29,228 nucleotides of DNA, from contig JBBBWG010002671.1 of NCBI GenBank assembly GCA_037176905.1, positions 3,502 through 32,729 on the forward strand. Reading direction: 5' to 3'. This DNA comes from Azolla pinnata (Eukaryota; Streptophyta; Polypodiopsida; Salviniales; Salviniaceae). Below, piece by piece: positions 1 through 10,744 of this stretch. Position 1 is the first letter of the stretch; each line of letters opens with the position of its first letter. The translations under genes and the position numbers were made by a program. Under the pieces are notes generated by a model. The model was given only the letters and a program-made list of their open reading frames with translations. It did no database searches and had not been told where the DNA came from.

Positions 1-852
1 GGTTTTTGGGATTGGGGGGGAAAGACAAACATAACATGTTGTTGTCCCCCCCCCCCCCCCCCCAAACTTAAAACACAGAGTTTTGTGTCATGTCCATGAG
101 ATATTGGAGACAGGGAAATCTAGTTCGACAATAGCCAGTTGATTAGGTTACGAGTTATGTCCATGTGAGCGGATTCCGCACATTGTATGTAAAGAATACT
201 GTATTATGAAATAGGAGTATTTGATGTAGGCTGCTGTCAATCAAGCACTGTAAACAAAAAGATTAGATGCCAGTAGATGCCGAGAAGGAAATGGTGCCAA
301 CAACTTGGGATTCTTTGATCAATCACCAACGCAGCATTTTAACTCTCCATCATTTTAACACTGAAAGGAGACCACCACAAAGAAAGGAGTAAATTGCAAG
401 ATTTGATGAAGAAAATACTCGGGCCGTTTTCCAAGAGCACACAGTCCAAACATAAAAATACTCGGGTCGTTCCCAAGAGCACAATCCAAACATACCATCT
501 CTTATGCCATTGTAGGATTCATCAATCCGTAATAGAGAGAATTCACACAAGATTCAATCATTCAAAGGAGCCAGCAAGAAAAGTGGACGCATCCACATGA
601 ACCCAAAAAACGTACCCACATGAAGGTTGTTGACCAATATATTTGGTTACCTGGACAGTGCAAAATAGAGGAGTGGATTTTTAACCAAGGCTTAAGGAAG
701 CCATTGATTTTGTTAAGCATATAGAAAACAAGCTTTCCTGGACTTGTAATGTAAGGATATTACAAAATTAATCTTGTCCTTCATGCATAATGCTCGATTG
801 GCCATTATGTTGCTCCTGCCTATGTATACAACAAATATCCAAACAGAATAGT
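1..852. other. Intergenic 3' flank of POLD3
   Basis: No gene is recognised here. Short reading frames on both strands have no recognisable motif. The stretch holds an 18-base C run (46-63) and a 43-bp imperfect tandem duplication (about 412-497). The part next to 853 should include the POLD3 3' UTR, since that gene runs on the minus strand and stops at 853. Confidence 0.6.
412..497. repeat. 43-bp imperfect tandem duplication
   Basis: Two adjacent copies share AATACTCGGG(C/T)CGTT and CCAAGAGCACA..TCCAAACATA, with starts 43 bases apart (414 and 457). A few substitutions and small gaps separate them, so the duplication is not recent. No coding role is seen. Confidence 0.75.
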
Positions 853-3800
853 TCAGTTCTTCTTTTTAAAGAATGAGGAAATTTTGCCTTGTTGAGGATC
901 CTTGGATGTTGGTCCCTTTGCTGCTTTTGGGTTGCTGCTAATGGTTTTATTAGAAAGGGGTTTCTGTGGATCTTTATTCCCAAATGTCCTGCAGTGGAAA
1001 CAATGTTATTCAAATCAGTTTCCAACTGGAGAGGAAAATAAGAATGTGTAAACATTTGTATGAGAAAATAAGCTCAATTACTTGTTATCAGGAACTTTGG
1101 AGGAAGCATCCCTGTGAGCATTTGTATTCACAGCACCATCCGTCTTATCTTCAGAATTAGCACCATCACTGTCGTTCTCCAAGACAACCTCGGTCACTGC
1201 ATGATATAAAAAAAGAATTCACCTCACTTTAACAACATCATTTAATCAAACAGGAGAAATTGAAGTTCAGCACAACAATGCAAGGATGCAAGGGAGCAAT
1301 GTGCTGTACATTAAATGGCAACTTCAGAGCACGAAAAATCTACACAATTTCATACCTTCTCGACCGTGGTCATCGATATTAGTTTTGAGTATTTTCCTCC
1401 TCTTTTTCACAGATTGCAACGCACCATTGTTAGTGATGAGTTGGGGCGGCAACATTTGTTCAGCTTTGGCCTCATTCCCTACACGTTTTACAGTGGGAAC
1501 TCTCTCTTCCTCTACATTGGACTCAGTATGGCTTTCCTCGTCGATTGTACCCAAACTGGCATTATCCCTAGCTTGTTTTCCATCTTCATGCAATGATGGC
1601 GGATCAATTTCCGGGGATGACCTGGTATCTTCTATTCTCTTCTTTCTTTTCTCCTTCAGAGTATTTGTGCCTTGTGTTTCCTTATCGGAAACAGAGCATG
1701 GCTTTTTCTTGCTAGGAACATCAGGAGAGGATAGGCTTATAACATTTTGAGCATTACCTTCCCCATCGTCAGACATTTCATCATCAATAACCATGCGCCT
1801 TGTTCTTCCATTGTTCTGTTTTGGTTGTCCTCTTCGTACATGCATGAAATCACTGGCATCATCCTCACTGCTTTCACCCAATGAAACATCATGTGCCTGT
1901 GCCTGGGCTTTTGTTTCTTCTTGAACTTCGATCTTGGCAGCGGACTCTACATGAGCATGAGCAGCAAGTGGCTTTGTTTTTGTTGATGCGCGCCCCCATA
2001 AATTCGCAATACCACCACCACTCCCTTTCTTTGTAGTTGTTTCCTTGCTATCAGTTATATTTATGCTAGATTCATGCACCAAAGCATGCTTTTCTGGCAC
2101 TTTTGAATCATTTTCTTCATGTGATGTTGGTTTCAAAACATGTTTTTCTGTCAACTTAGAGCTATCTTGCTTATCAGCAGATTTAGATATGCCCACTGCT
2201 GTATGTAGTTCTTGATTTACCAGATTTTTTGAGAGAGCGCTTGATTTGAAAGACGATTTGGATATATCTTTTTGTCCAGAACCAGAATCTCCAAGCCTTT
2301 TACAAGAGATAGATGTACAAGTAACAGCACTAAACCTGCATAAACACTCCCCAAGTTTGAACTTTTGAATACTGGTGCTAACCATGCTACAGAATGCTTT
2401 TTTAAATGGCATAATGTTGATGGCATACCGGTGCTAAACATGTTACACTTATTTCACATTTATAGTGTACTTTTGGATAGAGAAAAAACTAGCCGAAATT
2501 CTGTTGAATTGTTTGTTATGTACCAGCACCGACATCAGGACCATGTTTGATGTGTTTCTCCCTTTCAACTTATATCGGATTCCAACAATAATTTGAACAT
2601 GACAAGAGCTTACCGATTATCCCTTAGGCAATTACTCAGCTCAGGATCCTGCTCAAAAAGTTCATGCGATTGAGCATATTCAGCTGCCCAAAGTTCAGCA
2701 GGGTCTTTTGGAATGGCAGGTTGGACACTATAGACATGAACAGAAATGTGACCATCAAGCAGATCTGTGGCCTCTGGTTAACAACAATTATTAGAATAAT
2801 GTTAATAAGGCCTAAAAAATGATATAATTATTAATCCAAGAATTGCAGAATGTGATATTTTGCACCATGTAATTTCGACTTCGGCACAAGTTGCACAGAA
2901 TAGAAATTCTTATTGGTCTTAGACCAGCCAGACACAACATAGACGACTTCTACCCTGCTGCCATGTTGATCTGCAATAATTTGAAGCAACCTATGTATGA
3001 TTTTAATTGTTAATACAGAGCAATGCCAATCTCGATCGCAATCAAAACATCAAATAATTAAGAGGAGCTTATACAAAAAACACAGAGATATGTGAAATTG
3101 TACCTCTTAGCTTCGTTCGACGATATTGAAAACTTTCTGCTCAACCACTTGTAGGAGACCTGGCATAAAGAATTTTACTATCTTATAACTCGAGCACCCA
3201 GAGACATATGACGAAGATAATACACGCAGTTTCAACAGAGGAATTCTTATTCACTAGAGACGCCAATCAACATACTATCAATGCTAGCTGGGGGTCATTC
3301 AACCATTCTTTATTAGAACTGTTACGCCAACCAACATACTACCAATGATAGCTGGGGACCCTTAAACCATTCTTTGTGGAGAACTCTTTTAAGTCAATGA
3401 TACTGTTTCCAACTCTCTAGGACCAGCACAATATCTATCCTCTCATGAAGAACATCTAGGAGCATGTGCTTGACCTTTGCATTGGAACGACATTTTCATT
3501 TACAACCATGGCTACAATGTTAGCATAGATACATTGGCACTGTTTTTCAAATAATAGCTGCAAACATGTTGCCATGCATAAGCCTAGCACCCAGGCCCAT
3601 TTCTTCTCACAATTTGCAACGTTTCCAAGGTTGCGCATCAAAATGCTTTACGAGCTACACGATGGATGCTTGAACAGTATGCGAGCAAAACATGTCTCAA
3701 AATGGCCCAGCTAGGGTGCATAACTGCAGAAATTCTTTTACCTCCCTCCATTTCTGATCATTCTAACCTATTTCCATCTGTTGGATTGGTCCAGCTTCAA

Positions 3801-4254
3801 AATTTTAATGGAAGAGATTCTCTTTACTCCGTCAACCTGGGCTCCACTCTAGCCTATTTCCACCTGATAGATTGATCCAGCGTCCAAATTAACGGCAGGC
3901 ATTCTTTGTACTATCACTATTCCCGTGCAATGCAACCTAGTGTCATCTGTTGGATTGGTCCGCCTTCAAAACGAGAGTTCTGCCCTATTCCTATCCGTCC
4001 TTTCTCCGCCTTCTATTCCTATCAGTTCTTCCCTATTCCCATCTGTGGGGAGCGATTCAGCTTCCAAACTCCTGTTGTTAGATCACGCAGAATACACCGC
4101 CCACAAAAGTGCATGTACATGCACATGCGAGCAGCCCGCGGGCGAATATGCAGAGACACCATTACAGAAATTTCTGGGATTCAGAGGCGAAAGCCGAGAA
4201 GCTGCGTACCACGTGAACAGCATCCAGCACGAGGGAGAGGATCTCGTCTTCCAT
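853..4254 (-). CDS. POLD3: DNA polymerase delta subunit 3 (p66/POLD3)
   Basis: Accessory subunit of nuclear DNA polymerase delta; in the family the N-terminus binds the second subunit and the C-terminus binds the PCNA clamp. Exons on the minus strand are 4254-4210, 3159-3104, 2990-2866, 2773-2614, 2335-1356, 1196-1082 and 988-853. All introns are GT-AG and the joined frame is 538 aa. The N-terminus MEDEILSLVLDAVHV joins VSYKWLSRKFSISSNEAKR, followed by VEVVYVVSGW, SVHVYSVQPAIPKDPAELW and NCLRDNR, all typical of plant POLD3. The middle is low-complexity, acidic and lysine-rich, with IANLWGRAST and basic clusters (KEKRKKR, KKRRKILK) that could be nuclear localisation signals. The conserved REVTEVV spans the exon 5/6 junction. 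The C-terminus QGKISSFFKKKN is a canonical PIP box (Q527, I530, F533, F534). Intron 1 is 1050 bp; the others are 92-278 bp. The gene is divergent from the FLOE gene. Confidence 0.9.
3261..3390. repeat. 64-bp tandem duplication in POLD3 intron 1
   Basis: Two diverged copies start at 3261 and 3325. They share CGCCAA(T/C)CAACATACTA(T/C)CAATG(C/A)TAGCTGGGG and a trailing AACCATTCTTT. The duplication is wholly intronic. Confidence 0.75.
3761..4076. repeat. Degenerate 80-95 bp repeats in POLD3 intron 1
   Basis: About four degraded copies of a unit recur, centred on CATCTGTTGGATTGGTCC followed by (A/G)(G/C)CTTCAAA. The cores lie near 3775, 3857, 3949 and 4040. Spacing is irregular and the copies are substantially diverged. 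They fill much of the 5' end of intron 1. Confidence 0.6.
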
Positions 4255-4388
4255 AGCTCGCTGCAGAGTTCCGGTTGCCTCCCGCCACTCCTGTTTTCCG
4301 CAGACACACACAGAGCTTGAAACCCGTTTCACACTCGTCCGGACAAAATAGTCTTCTTCAACAAATGGTCTCCTTTCTTCATCTTTCC

Positions 4389-4530
4389 CCACAAATCTGT
4401 GAAGTGCATTCACCTACAAATCTGCAGACTGTGAACTGCATTCATCCACAAATCTGCAGACTGTGAACTGCATTCATCTACAAATCTGCAGGCTGTGAAC
4501 TGCATTCATCTACAAATCTGCAAACTTCAA
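4389..4530. repeat. 32-bp minisatellite, about 4.4 copies
   Basis: The unit is GTGAACTGCATTCATC followed by (T/C)ACAAATCTGCAGACT. It repeats with few substitutions, and the first copy is partial and more diverged. It lies in the shared promoter region, nearer POLD3. Confidence 0.85.
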
Positions 4531-4560
4531 GCAATATTCATCCAGGGAAGAAACAAGTCC

Positions 4561-4581
4561 GTGTGTGTGTGTGTGTGTGTG
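4561..4581. repeat. (GT)n microsatellite
   Basis: An uninterrupted GT dinucleotide run of about ten units lies in the shared POLD3/FLOE promoter. Confidence 0.95.
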
Positions 4582-4810
4582 GTCATTTGGGCTGTTAAAG
4601 GCTGTAAAATCAAAGGATTCCGTAAAGGCAATTTGCTAAGCGATCCGAATGATGCGAATCCACAGGCATCCGAGACCCGAACGCATTTCCTCACGATTTG
4701 GTTGCGTTTGCCCATGTACTACTAACCAGGGATGGAATGCCCCAAAGGTCTTCCGTCCGCAGAACGTAGCCGATGAAGTAAACGCAAATCGCCTTCTTGT
4801 CGATCACAGA

Positions 4811-5107
4811 CACGTGCATACATCGATGCGCATATACATACATACAAACTGCGGACACACACGCGCCACATGCGAGATTGAGTTAAGTCAACCCACACAT
4901 ACGCACACACATCCATCCATCCATGCATGCATGCGTGCATGCATACAAAGCATGCACACATACATGCCAGGTAAGTCAACGCAATGCAACAGGCATGCAT
5001 GCATGCATGCATACACACATCCGGATGCATGCATACATACATACACACATGCGGATGCATGCATACATACACACATGCGCGCATGCATACATACATGCAC
5101 ATGCATA
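4811..5107. promoter_or_regulatory. G-box plus dense RY (CATGCA) array
   Basis: CACGTG lies at 4811-4816. CATGCA occurs about 13 times between 4922 and 5107 on the plus strand, often as overlapping palindromic CATGCATG, mixed with CATAC and CACAC repeats. CATGCA is the known RY element bound by plant B3 factors of the ABI3/FUS3/LEC2 group, and G-boxes are bound by bZIP partners. The array ends about 45 bases before the FLOE ATG. It may simply be an expanded simple repeat, so regulatory function is inference. Confidence 0.45.
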
Positions 5108-5152
5108 CATACGCTGCGACCACATCGTGGAATCGATCCTTCCCGATGAGCC

Positions 5153-8100
5153 ATGGATCTCCTGAGCAACGACGGCGACGATGGCGGTGGCTTCTTCTCC
5201 ACCTCCGCGGAAACCCTAAATGAAGAGGATCCGCAGCCTCCCCTCCGGACCAGCAGTAGCAGCCGCACTCGACACCGCTTCTCCACGGTAAAGTTTCCTT
5301 TCCCGCTTCATTCTTGGTCCGCTTCCCGAGGGCTTCTTCCATATTGGAAGCTGGATCATTTTGTTTGCGTTGAGGATCTGTTCCCCAGATCCTGCTTGGA
5401 GGCCTTCCCTCGTGTCTCAGAAACCTCGGTTCTGTGAATCTTTCGGTTGTTTTGAAGCTCTATTTCCGCGTTTGTGTTTGGAAAAATCCTGTTGAATAGC
5501 GATCGTGTTTGGAAAGCAAGCTTCTCTTTCTGCATAAACATTTCCCGAGCTGTCCGCTGAATTTTGAAGCCAGTTATTTTGTTTCGACGAGGTCCTGAGC
5601 CTTCTCATAGGATCCGATTGAACGTTCATTATGGCTACTCATTATTGTGATTGAAGGATTCGGAGTTAACATAGTTTTCGAAAGGAAGGCCCTCAATCTT
5701 GTTTCATAAACAAGTATCTCGAAGAATACAACCTGATTTTTCCAGAAACATTTGATCTTCCTATTTCATCCAAGTCATCAGATTCAATATTCAGATGATT
5801 TTCCCTGATAAACGTTTTAAAATGGCCTAATTCTAGTAAGAAGATGCTTACAATTGAAACACCTTTCATGGAGAAGTCTCTCGAAAGAATTACAGAAATC
5901 CCATTCTCTCTAAGCCTTTGTTTCGTTGGCATCCAGTTTTGGCATATCTTGTTGTTTTACTATAAGCCAGAAATGGTTTTTCTTCTGCAACTCCAAACAT
6001 ACGGAATCCGAATCAAACTCGTTGTCTTAGAGGACCATGAACTCTTTCTCAAATGGGGTCAATGTGGATATTGAGTGGCATTACAAAAGGCTTTAGCAGA
6101 AGAAAATCAAGATTCATGAACATTTTGGCTTTGTTTTGCTAGAAAATGCATGCTGTCCCTCTGAACACAGACAGTGTTTACTCTATAAATTCAAATCGTT
6201 ATATTAAATTCATTTAATGACATACCTTTTTTCACTTCTTTATGGAAGAATTCGCACACATCCACCTGTTTTAATCGTCATCAGTTTCTGTTTCTTTTCA
6301 GGCTTATTTGAGAGAACTTTCTCCGACACAAAGTGACTTTGACAAACTGGATGTTGAAGACTCCATCATCGTATCATCTGTGGAGAAAGCCATGAAAACT
6401 TATGCTGATGGTGTGTTGCATGTTCTTGATGGTACCAACAGTCGATTGTCACAGGTTGAACGAGCAACTCAGAATCTGAGACAATCTGTTGCTTCCCTCA
6501 AGGATTCTGTAGATGATTACTATGAGCAAACTAACAGCAATTATGGAAGGCTAAATGAGCATGTTATGGAGGTAATGTCCAGAGAAATCTCTAAAACGCT
6601 CTTAAACGTCACAAGTTGCCAAGATTTTTAGTATGCATCATCTGAAGTTGTAGAACCTTGTGTACCATTGAGGAGGCACTCTAGTAATGAATAACTTGTC
6701 GGTATCCAGTATTATCGACAGAAGAGTATTGTAGGGTATTTTCGGTTGTTTCTGTTCTGTTAATTATCTGCAACATAGTTGTGATTACATGTTTGCGACA
6801 TTGTTGATGACTTTAGTGATGTGCATTTCCTTTATAGGTCCAACGTTCTATACAGATACTTAGGGATAAACAGGATGCAAGCAAAGTACAGGCACAGCTA
6901 GCAAAGCTACAAGCGTCCAAGTCTCAGTCTGAGAATGCAAGTACTGGGGATTCTACACAAATAGTGAAGAAACATCATGATACAGAGATTCCTCAACAGC
7001 ATGTAAGAGAGCCTGTGCAACCATCTACTTCACCACAACCCCAGGGTATATTAGTAAAGCACTCAGGACAACAAGAACCTGTGCGATATGCACAACATGA
7101 ACAAACATTACAGGTGATACAACAAGTTCCGAATTCACAGTCATCAGACCAGGTGCAATATCAAGTCATACCGCAGAATGTACAAAATCAGCCCCAACTA
7201 ACAACACAACAAAGTGTGCCAGCTCAACAATCAATTACAATGCCACAACAGATGCAGATTCAGCAACAGCCACAGTCCCAAGCTGTATTACAGCATACGT
7301 TATCAATTCAACATCAACAGCAGCAACAAGTACAAGCACCACAAGCTCTAATGCCACAAATACAACAGCAACTGCCGCAACAAGTTCAACAAGTACAAGC
7401 TCCACAAATACAACCAGTGCAACCACAAGTACTAGCACCACAATCACAACAGCAACTGCATCAACAAGTTCAACAAGTACAATCTCCACAGATACAACCA
7501 GTGCAGCCACAAGTACTAGCACCACAATCACAACAGCAACTGCATCAACAAGTTCAACAAGTACAATCTCCACAGATACAACCAGTGCAGCCACAAGTAC
7601 TAGCACCACAATCACAACAGCAACTGCAGCAACATGTTCAACAAGTACAAGCACCACAAATACAACCAGTGCAGCCACAAGTACTAGCCCCACAATCACA
7701 ACAACTGCAAGGACAAGTTCAACAAGTACAAGCACCACAAATACAACCATTGCTGCCACAATTACTAGCACCACAATCACAACAGCAACTACAGCAACGA
7801 GTACAATTACCGCAAGTACATGTACCCCAAGCGCAACAACTGCAGCAGCAAATGCAGAATCCACCACCACCATCATTGGATCGAGGAAGATTTCAATCTA
7901 CAGTCCAGCGAATGCAGAACCAATTGCCAATACCACATCAGCCATCAAGCCAACAAATTCTTCAACAACAAACATCAGTGATGCAACCACCACCTTATCT
8001 GCAGCCAAATGATAACCAAAACTATACTTCAGGTATGGATTCGGTTGGACAAAATCAATATGCTACTACTGAAACATCATATGCGTATAATGCTAATCAG

Positions 8101-8442
8101 CACCCATTTCCATTAGCTCACCAACCACTACCAACAAATTACCCGCATCCTCAACAACAATCAAACCGGCCATCCTTACCCAGTGCCAACAGTGGGCCAC
8201 TGGTTTGGCATGGGCAGCAACAAAATTTTCCTATACAAACCAACCACCCTCCACGATTACCAATGGCACAGCCAATACATAATGAGCATCGCTCATCTGG
8301 TGAATTCAATGACATTGTTGAGAAGGTTTCTGCAATGGGCTTTTCTAGGGAGCAAGTGCAATCTGTGATAAGGCGTCAATTGGAACGGGGTCTTTCTATT
8401 GACATGAATGGAATACTTGATATCCTAATGAAGAACAGATAA
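5153..8442 (+). CDS. FLOE: FLOE-like DUF1421 prion-like protein
   Basis: Homologue of the plant FLOE/DUF1421 family; Arabidopsis FLOE1 forms hydration-dependent condensates and controls seed germination. Exons are 5153-5287, 6302-6571 and 6838-8442, all phase 0, giving 669 aa. The start is the first ATG of a frame ending exactly at the donor ACG|GTAAAG. Residues 1-45 are Asp/Ser-rich. Residues about 60-170 are helical and probably coiled coil, with the family signatures VEKAMKTYADGVLHVLDG, SRLSQVE and SIQILRDKQ. Residues about 180-600 are Gln/Pro-rich and disordered, including 28-residue tandem repeats at about 316-454. The C-terminus, from about 622, is the UBA-like DUF1421 domain (EFNDIVEKVSAMGFSREQV, then SIDMNGILDILMKNR). 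This DS / coiled-coil / QPS / DUF1421 order matches FLOE. Intron 1 is 1014 bp. The condensate role is inferred from the family. Confidence 0.88.
5299..5306 (+). promoter_or_regulatory. Candidate E2F site in FLOE intron 1
   Basis: TTTCCCGC is a perfect match to the plant E2F consensus TTTSSCGC. It lies 12 bases inside FLOE intron 1 and about 1 kb upstream of the POLD3 start codon. Replication genes such as POLD3 are typical E2F targets, but an 8-base motif can occur by chance. Confidence 0.25.
7378..7794 (+). repeat. 84-bp in-frame repeats coding QPS units
   Basis: Five tandem units each encode about 28 residues of the pattern QQVQQVQ(A/S)PQIQPVQPQV followed by LAPQSQQQL. Unit starts are 7378, 7462, 7546, 7630 and 7714; the last is one codon shorter. 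Units 2 and 3 differ only at their final base, so that duplication is recent, while units 4 and 5 are more diverged. Every unit length is a multiple of three, so the frame survives copy-number change. Confidence 0.92.
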
Positions 8443-10744
8443 CCCTTCAGTGGCTTTACATGCTATTATAAGAAATCCCATTTGCAGTTCGATTACATGA
8501 ATGAATGAACAAACAGCTTCGTTTCAAGTGTACAATTGTACTTTGTAAACTTTGTCACAACTTTTGGATAAGTGCATAATGGACTTGTGTATACTGAGCT
8601 ATTGCATTGTTGTGTTGCCAATTTATCAGAGAAACGTGTTTCAGATTTGATGCTTACTGGTGCTTCGTTTATGTACACATGGTAATGTACTTACACATGA
8701 ATGTGTTACAGAGTTTTCAGGTCTAATCAATTGCTTAATGCTCGGTTTTCAGCATCAGGTTCTCAACGTAGCAACAATCTTGCCAGGATCTTGCCAGTAG
8801 ACTTCCAGATCAACGCTCTGTCCTTGAATTGTCCTCATGTGTTGGGATTGTCATAGAACGTATGATTGTTCCGGTTGTTACTCAGATTTGGATTTGATTG
8901 TAGTGATGCATGTTTTTTAATCAAACATTAACACTATTAGCATTCAGTATGTATCATGTATTTTGGTGAAGAAGTGGTTCATTGCAGATGAATGACAGTT
9001 TTACCTTGGCTTCCAAAAGGGACATATTAATAATAACGCCTTGTCACATCGGTAGACTCTCGAGCCTTGATATTAACCCTGTACATAATAAGGTTACGTT
9101 ACTTTGCAGTTAAGCGGAGAGAACTCTAAGTTATCTCGCCTAGGAATTGCATGTCTCCGATCCTAATTTCCTCTACGTGAAATCACACAAACTCATCACA
9201 AGATTAAGAACAAACTCTAGTATAATCAAATTCAATAGTTAATGGATAAATGGGTTTGTTGAAGACAGCTTGGGACACCATGGGAGTTTCTTTTGCATTT
9301 CTCGTTTCAATAGTACAATCTTTTGAAGAGGATTGTGTCAGAGGCATTGTTCATCATAACTAATTAAGAGGGAGTTTTCCCATAATTTCTTTCGATTTCA
9401 TAAGAAGTTAATGTGAGTTAATTCACAAGAGCACTAAAAAAAAAACATTCAATCCTAACCAAAGATAACCAAAAGTGTTTTTCCACATGACCAGTTTACA
9501 TGCATATAAGAAAGGCTAGCTATCTCTTAGGAGGCTTTGCTAATGAGGCTCCTATCAACCTTCTGAAGAGTTCTCTTTGCAAGTCAAAGTATAACCCTTG
9601 TCTACTCATGATAACTTATCACTGGGCCATATGGTTACATTTATCTCAATGAATTCCAAGCAGCAATATTGAGCAATAATCAACCCAAAAAGCTTTAGTG
9701 CGGGTCTGATAATCTTTTCAATTGTTTTACGACCAAAGATTCTAAGAAGTTCGAGAAAGAAAAAACAATGCAGATCCCCAAATTCAGACAAGTCGATTAA
9801 ACTACAAACTTTAATGAATTATCAAGAATGTGAGGAAGATGAAATATTGGTAAAAATGACTTATGCTAAAGGGAGAGATTTGGGACAAGCAAGAAAGTCA
9901 TGTCTTCAAATTGTTTTGATTCTACACACTTCAAATTGTTTGGGGACAAGCAAGAAATCCAATTCTACTTAATGAATCATTAAAAACCGGAAACCATGGA
10001 ATGAACCATCTTGTAAGTTGTTAAAATTTTCACAATATCACACTGAAATATTGGTAAAAATGACTTATGCTAAAGGGAGAGATTTGGGACAAGCAAGAAA
10101 GTCATGTCTTCAAATTGTTTTGATTCTACACACTTCAAATTGTTTGGGGACAAGCAAGAAATCCAATTCTACTTAATGAATCATTAAAAACCGGAAACCA
10201 TGGAATGAACCATCTTGTAAGTTGTTAAAATTTTCACAATATCACACTGAAATACAATAAAATTTTCCACCCCCCCCACCCCCCCAATTGTGATCAAGAC
10301 CCATTTTTTTCACAAAAGAATAGCATCTTCCTTTTAAGAATGTTATACTTGCATTGAGAATATATCAGAGTAAAAATTTCTACTCCATCTCTTCCATTGA
10401 TTAGAGTGAGAAAGAGGAGCACAAGCGTTTACTTCGAAGCTACTGAAATGTCCCCATCCTTTTTTACAAAAGAATACTTTTTTTTACAGGATCTTATAGT
10501 TGCATACAGCATCGCAAGCATATCTCTGTGGAAAATATCTACTCCAGCTCTCCTGCTTACTACCTTTCTCAAACATTCCAGAGAAATTATGACACCGGCA
10601 ACAGGAAAAATAATCCAAATTTGTCCATAAAGACAACAAAACAATGAATTGAGCCTTCAGGTTGAATATACAAACAGAAACATTGAAACCTTTTTCCATG
10701 TCAAGTTTTTGTCCTTCAGCATCGGCAATCCATGGATTCTTGGA
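8443..10744. other. Intergenic region between FLOE and UXT
   Basis: This is the convergent spacer between FLOE (plus) and UXT (minus). It should contain both 3' UTRs. It is AT-rich, and no reading frame with a recognisable motif was found. It holds a perfect 204-bp tandem duplication (9841-10248) and interrupted C runs (10270-10285). Confidence 0.6.
9841..10254. repeat. Perfect 204-bp tandem duplication
   Basis: The segment 9841-10044 is repeated at 10045-10248 with no difference found by eye, and six further bases (GAAATA) follow as the start of a third copy. Each unit also contains a short internal repeat around CTTCAAATTGTTT and GGGACAAGCAAGAAA. Perfect identity implies a recent duplication or an assembly artefact. 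Confidence 0.92.

Larger units (their letters stand above)
4255..5152. promoter_or_regulatory. Divergent POLD3/FLOE promoter region
   Basis: The 898 bases between the two start codons must hold both promoters. They include a 32-bp minisatellite (4389-4530), a GT microsatellite (4561-4581), a G-box CACGTG (4811-4816) and a CATG/CATAC-rich tract with about a dozen CATGCA motifs (4922-5107). A TCCCGCC near 4282 weakly resembles an E2F site. No clear TATA box was seen for either gene. That promoters are here is inferred from gene orientation; the motifs are read directly. Confidence 0.6.

Noticed and set aside
1075..1080. In-frame TAA after PDNK as the true end of POLD3
   Set aside because: The preceding bases form a GT donor, and a good acceptor at 989 joins in frame to an exon ending in a canonical PIP box, as expected for the family. 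The stop is kept only as an intron-retention outcome.
1286..1750. 154-codon plus-strand frame
   Set aside because: It is antisense to POLD3 exon 5, whose minus-strand translation matches the family.
4722..5342. 206-codon minus-strand frame rich in Cys, Met, Val and His
   Set aside because: It is a translation of the CATG/CATAC simple-repeat tract (VCMYVCMHAC patterns) and runs antisense over FLOE exon 1.
7235..7876. Minus-strand frame coding a Val/Ala-rich, membrane-like protein
   Set aside because: It is the complement of the CAA/CAG/CCA codons of the FLOE Gln/Pro region; hydrophobicity is an artefact of reading those repeats antisense.
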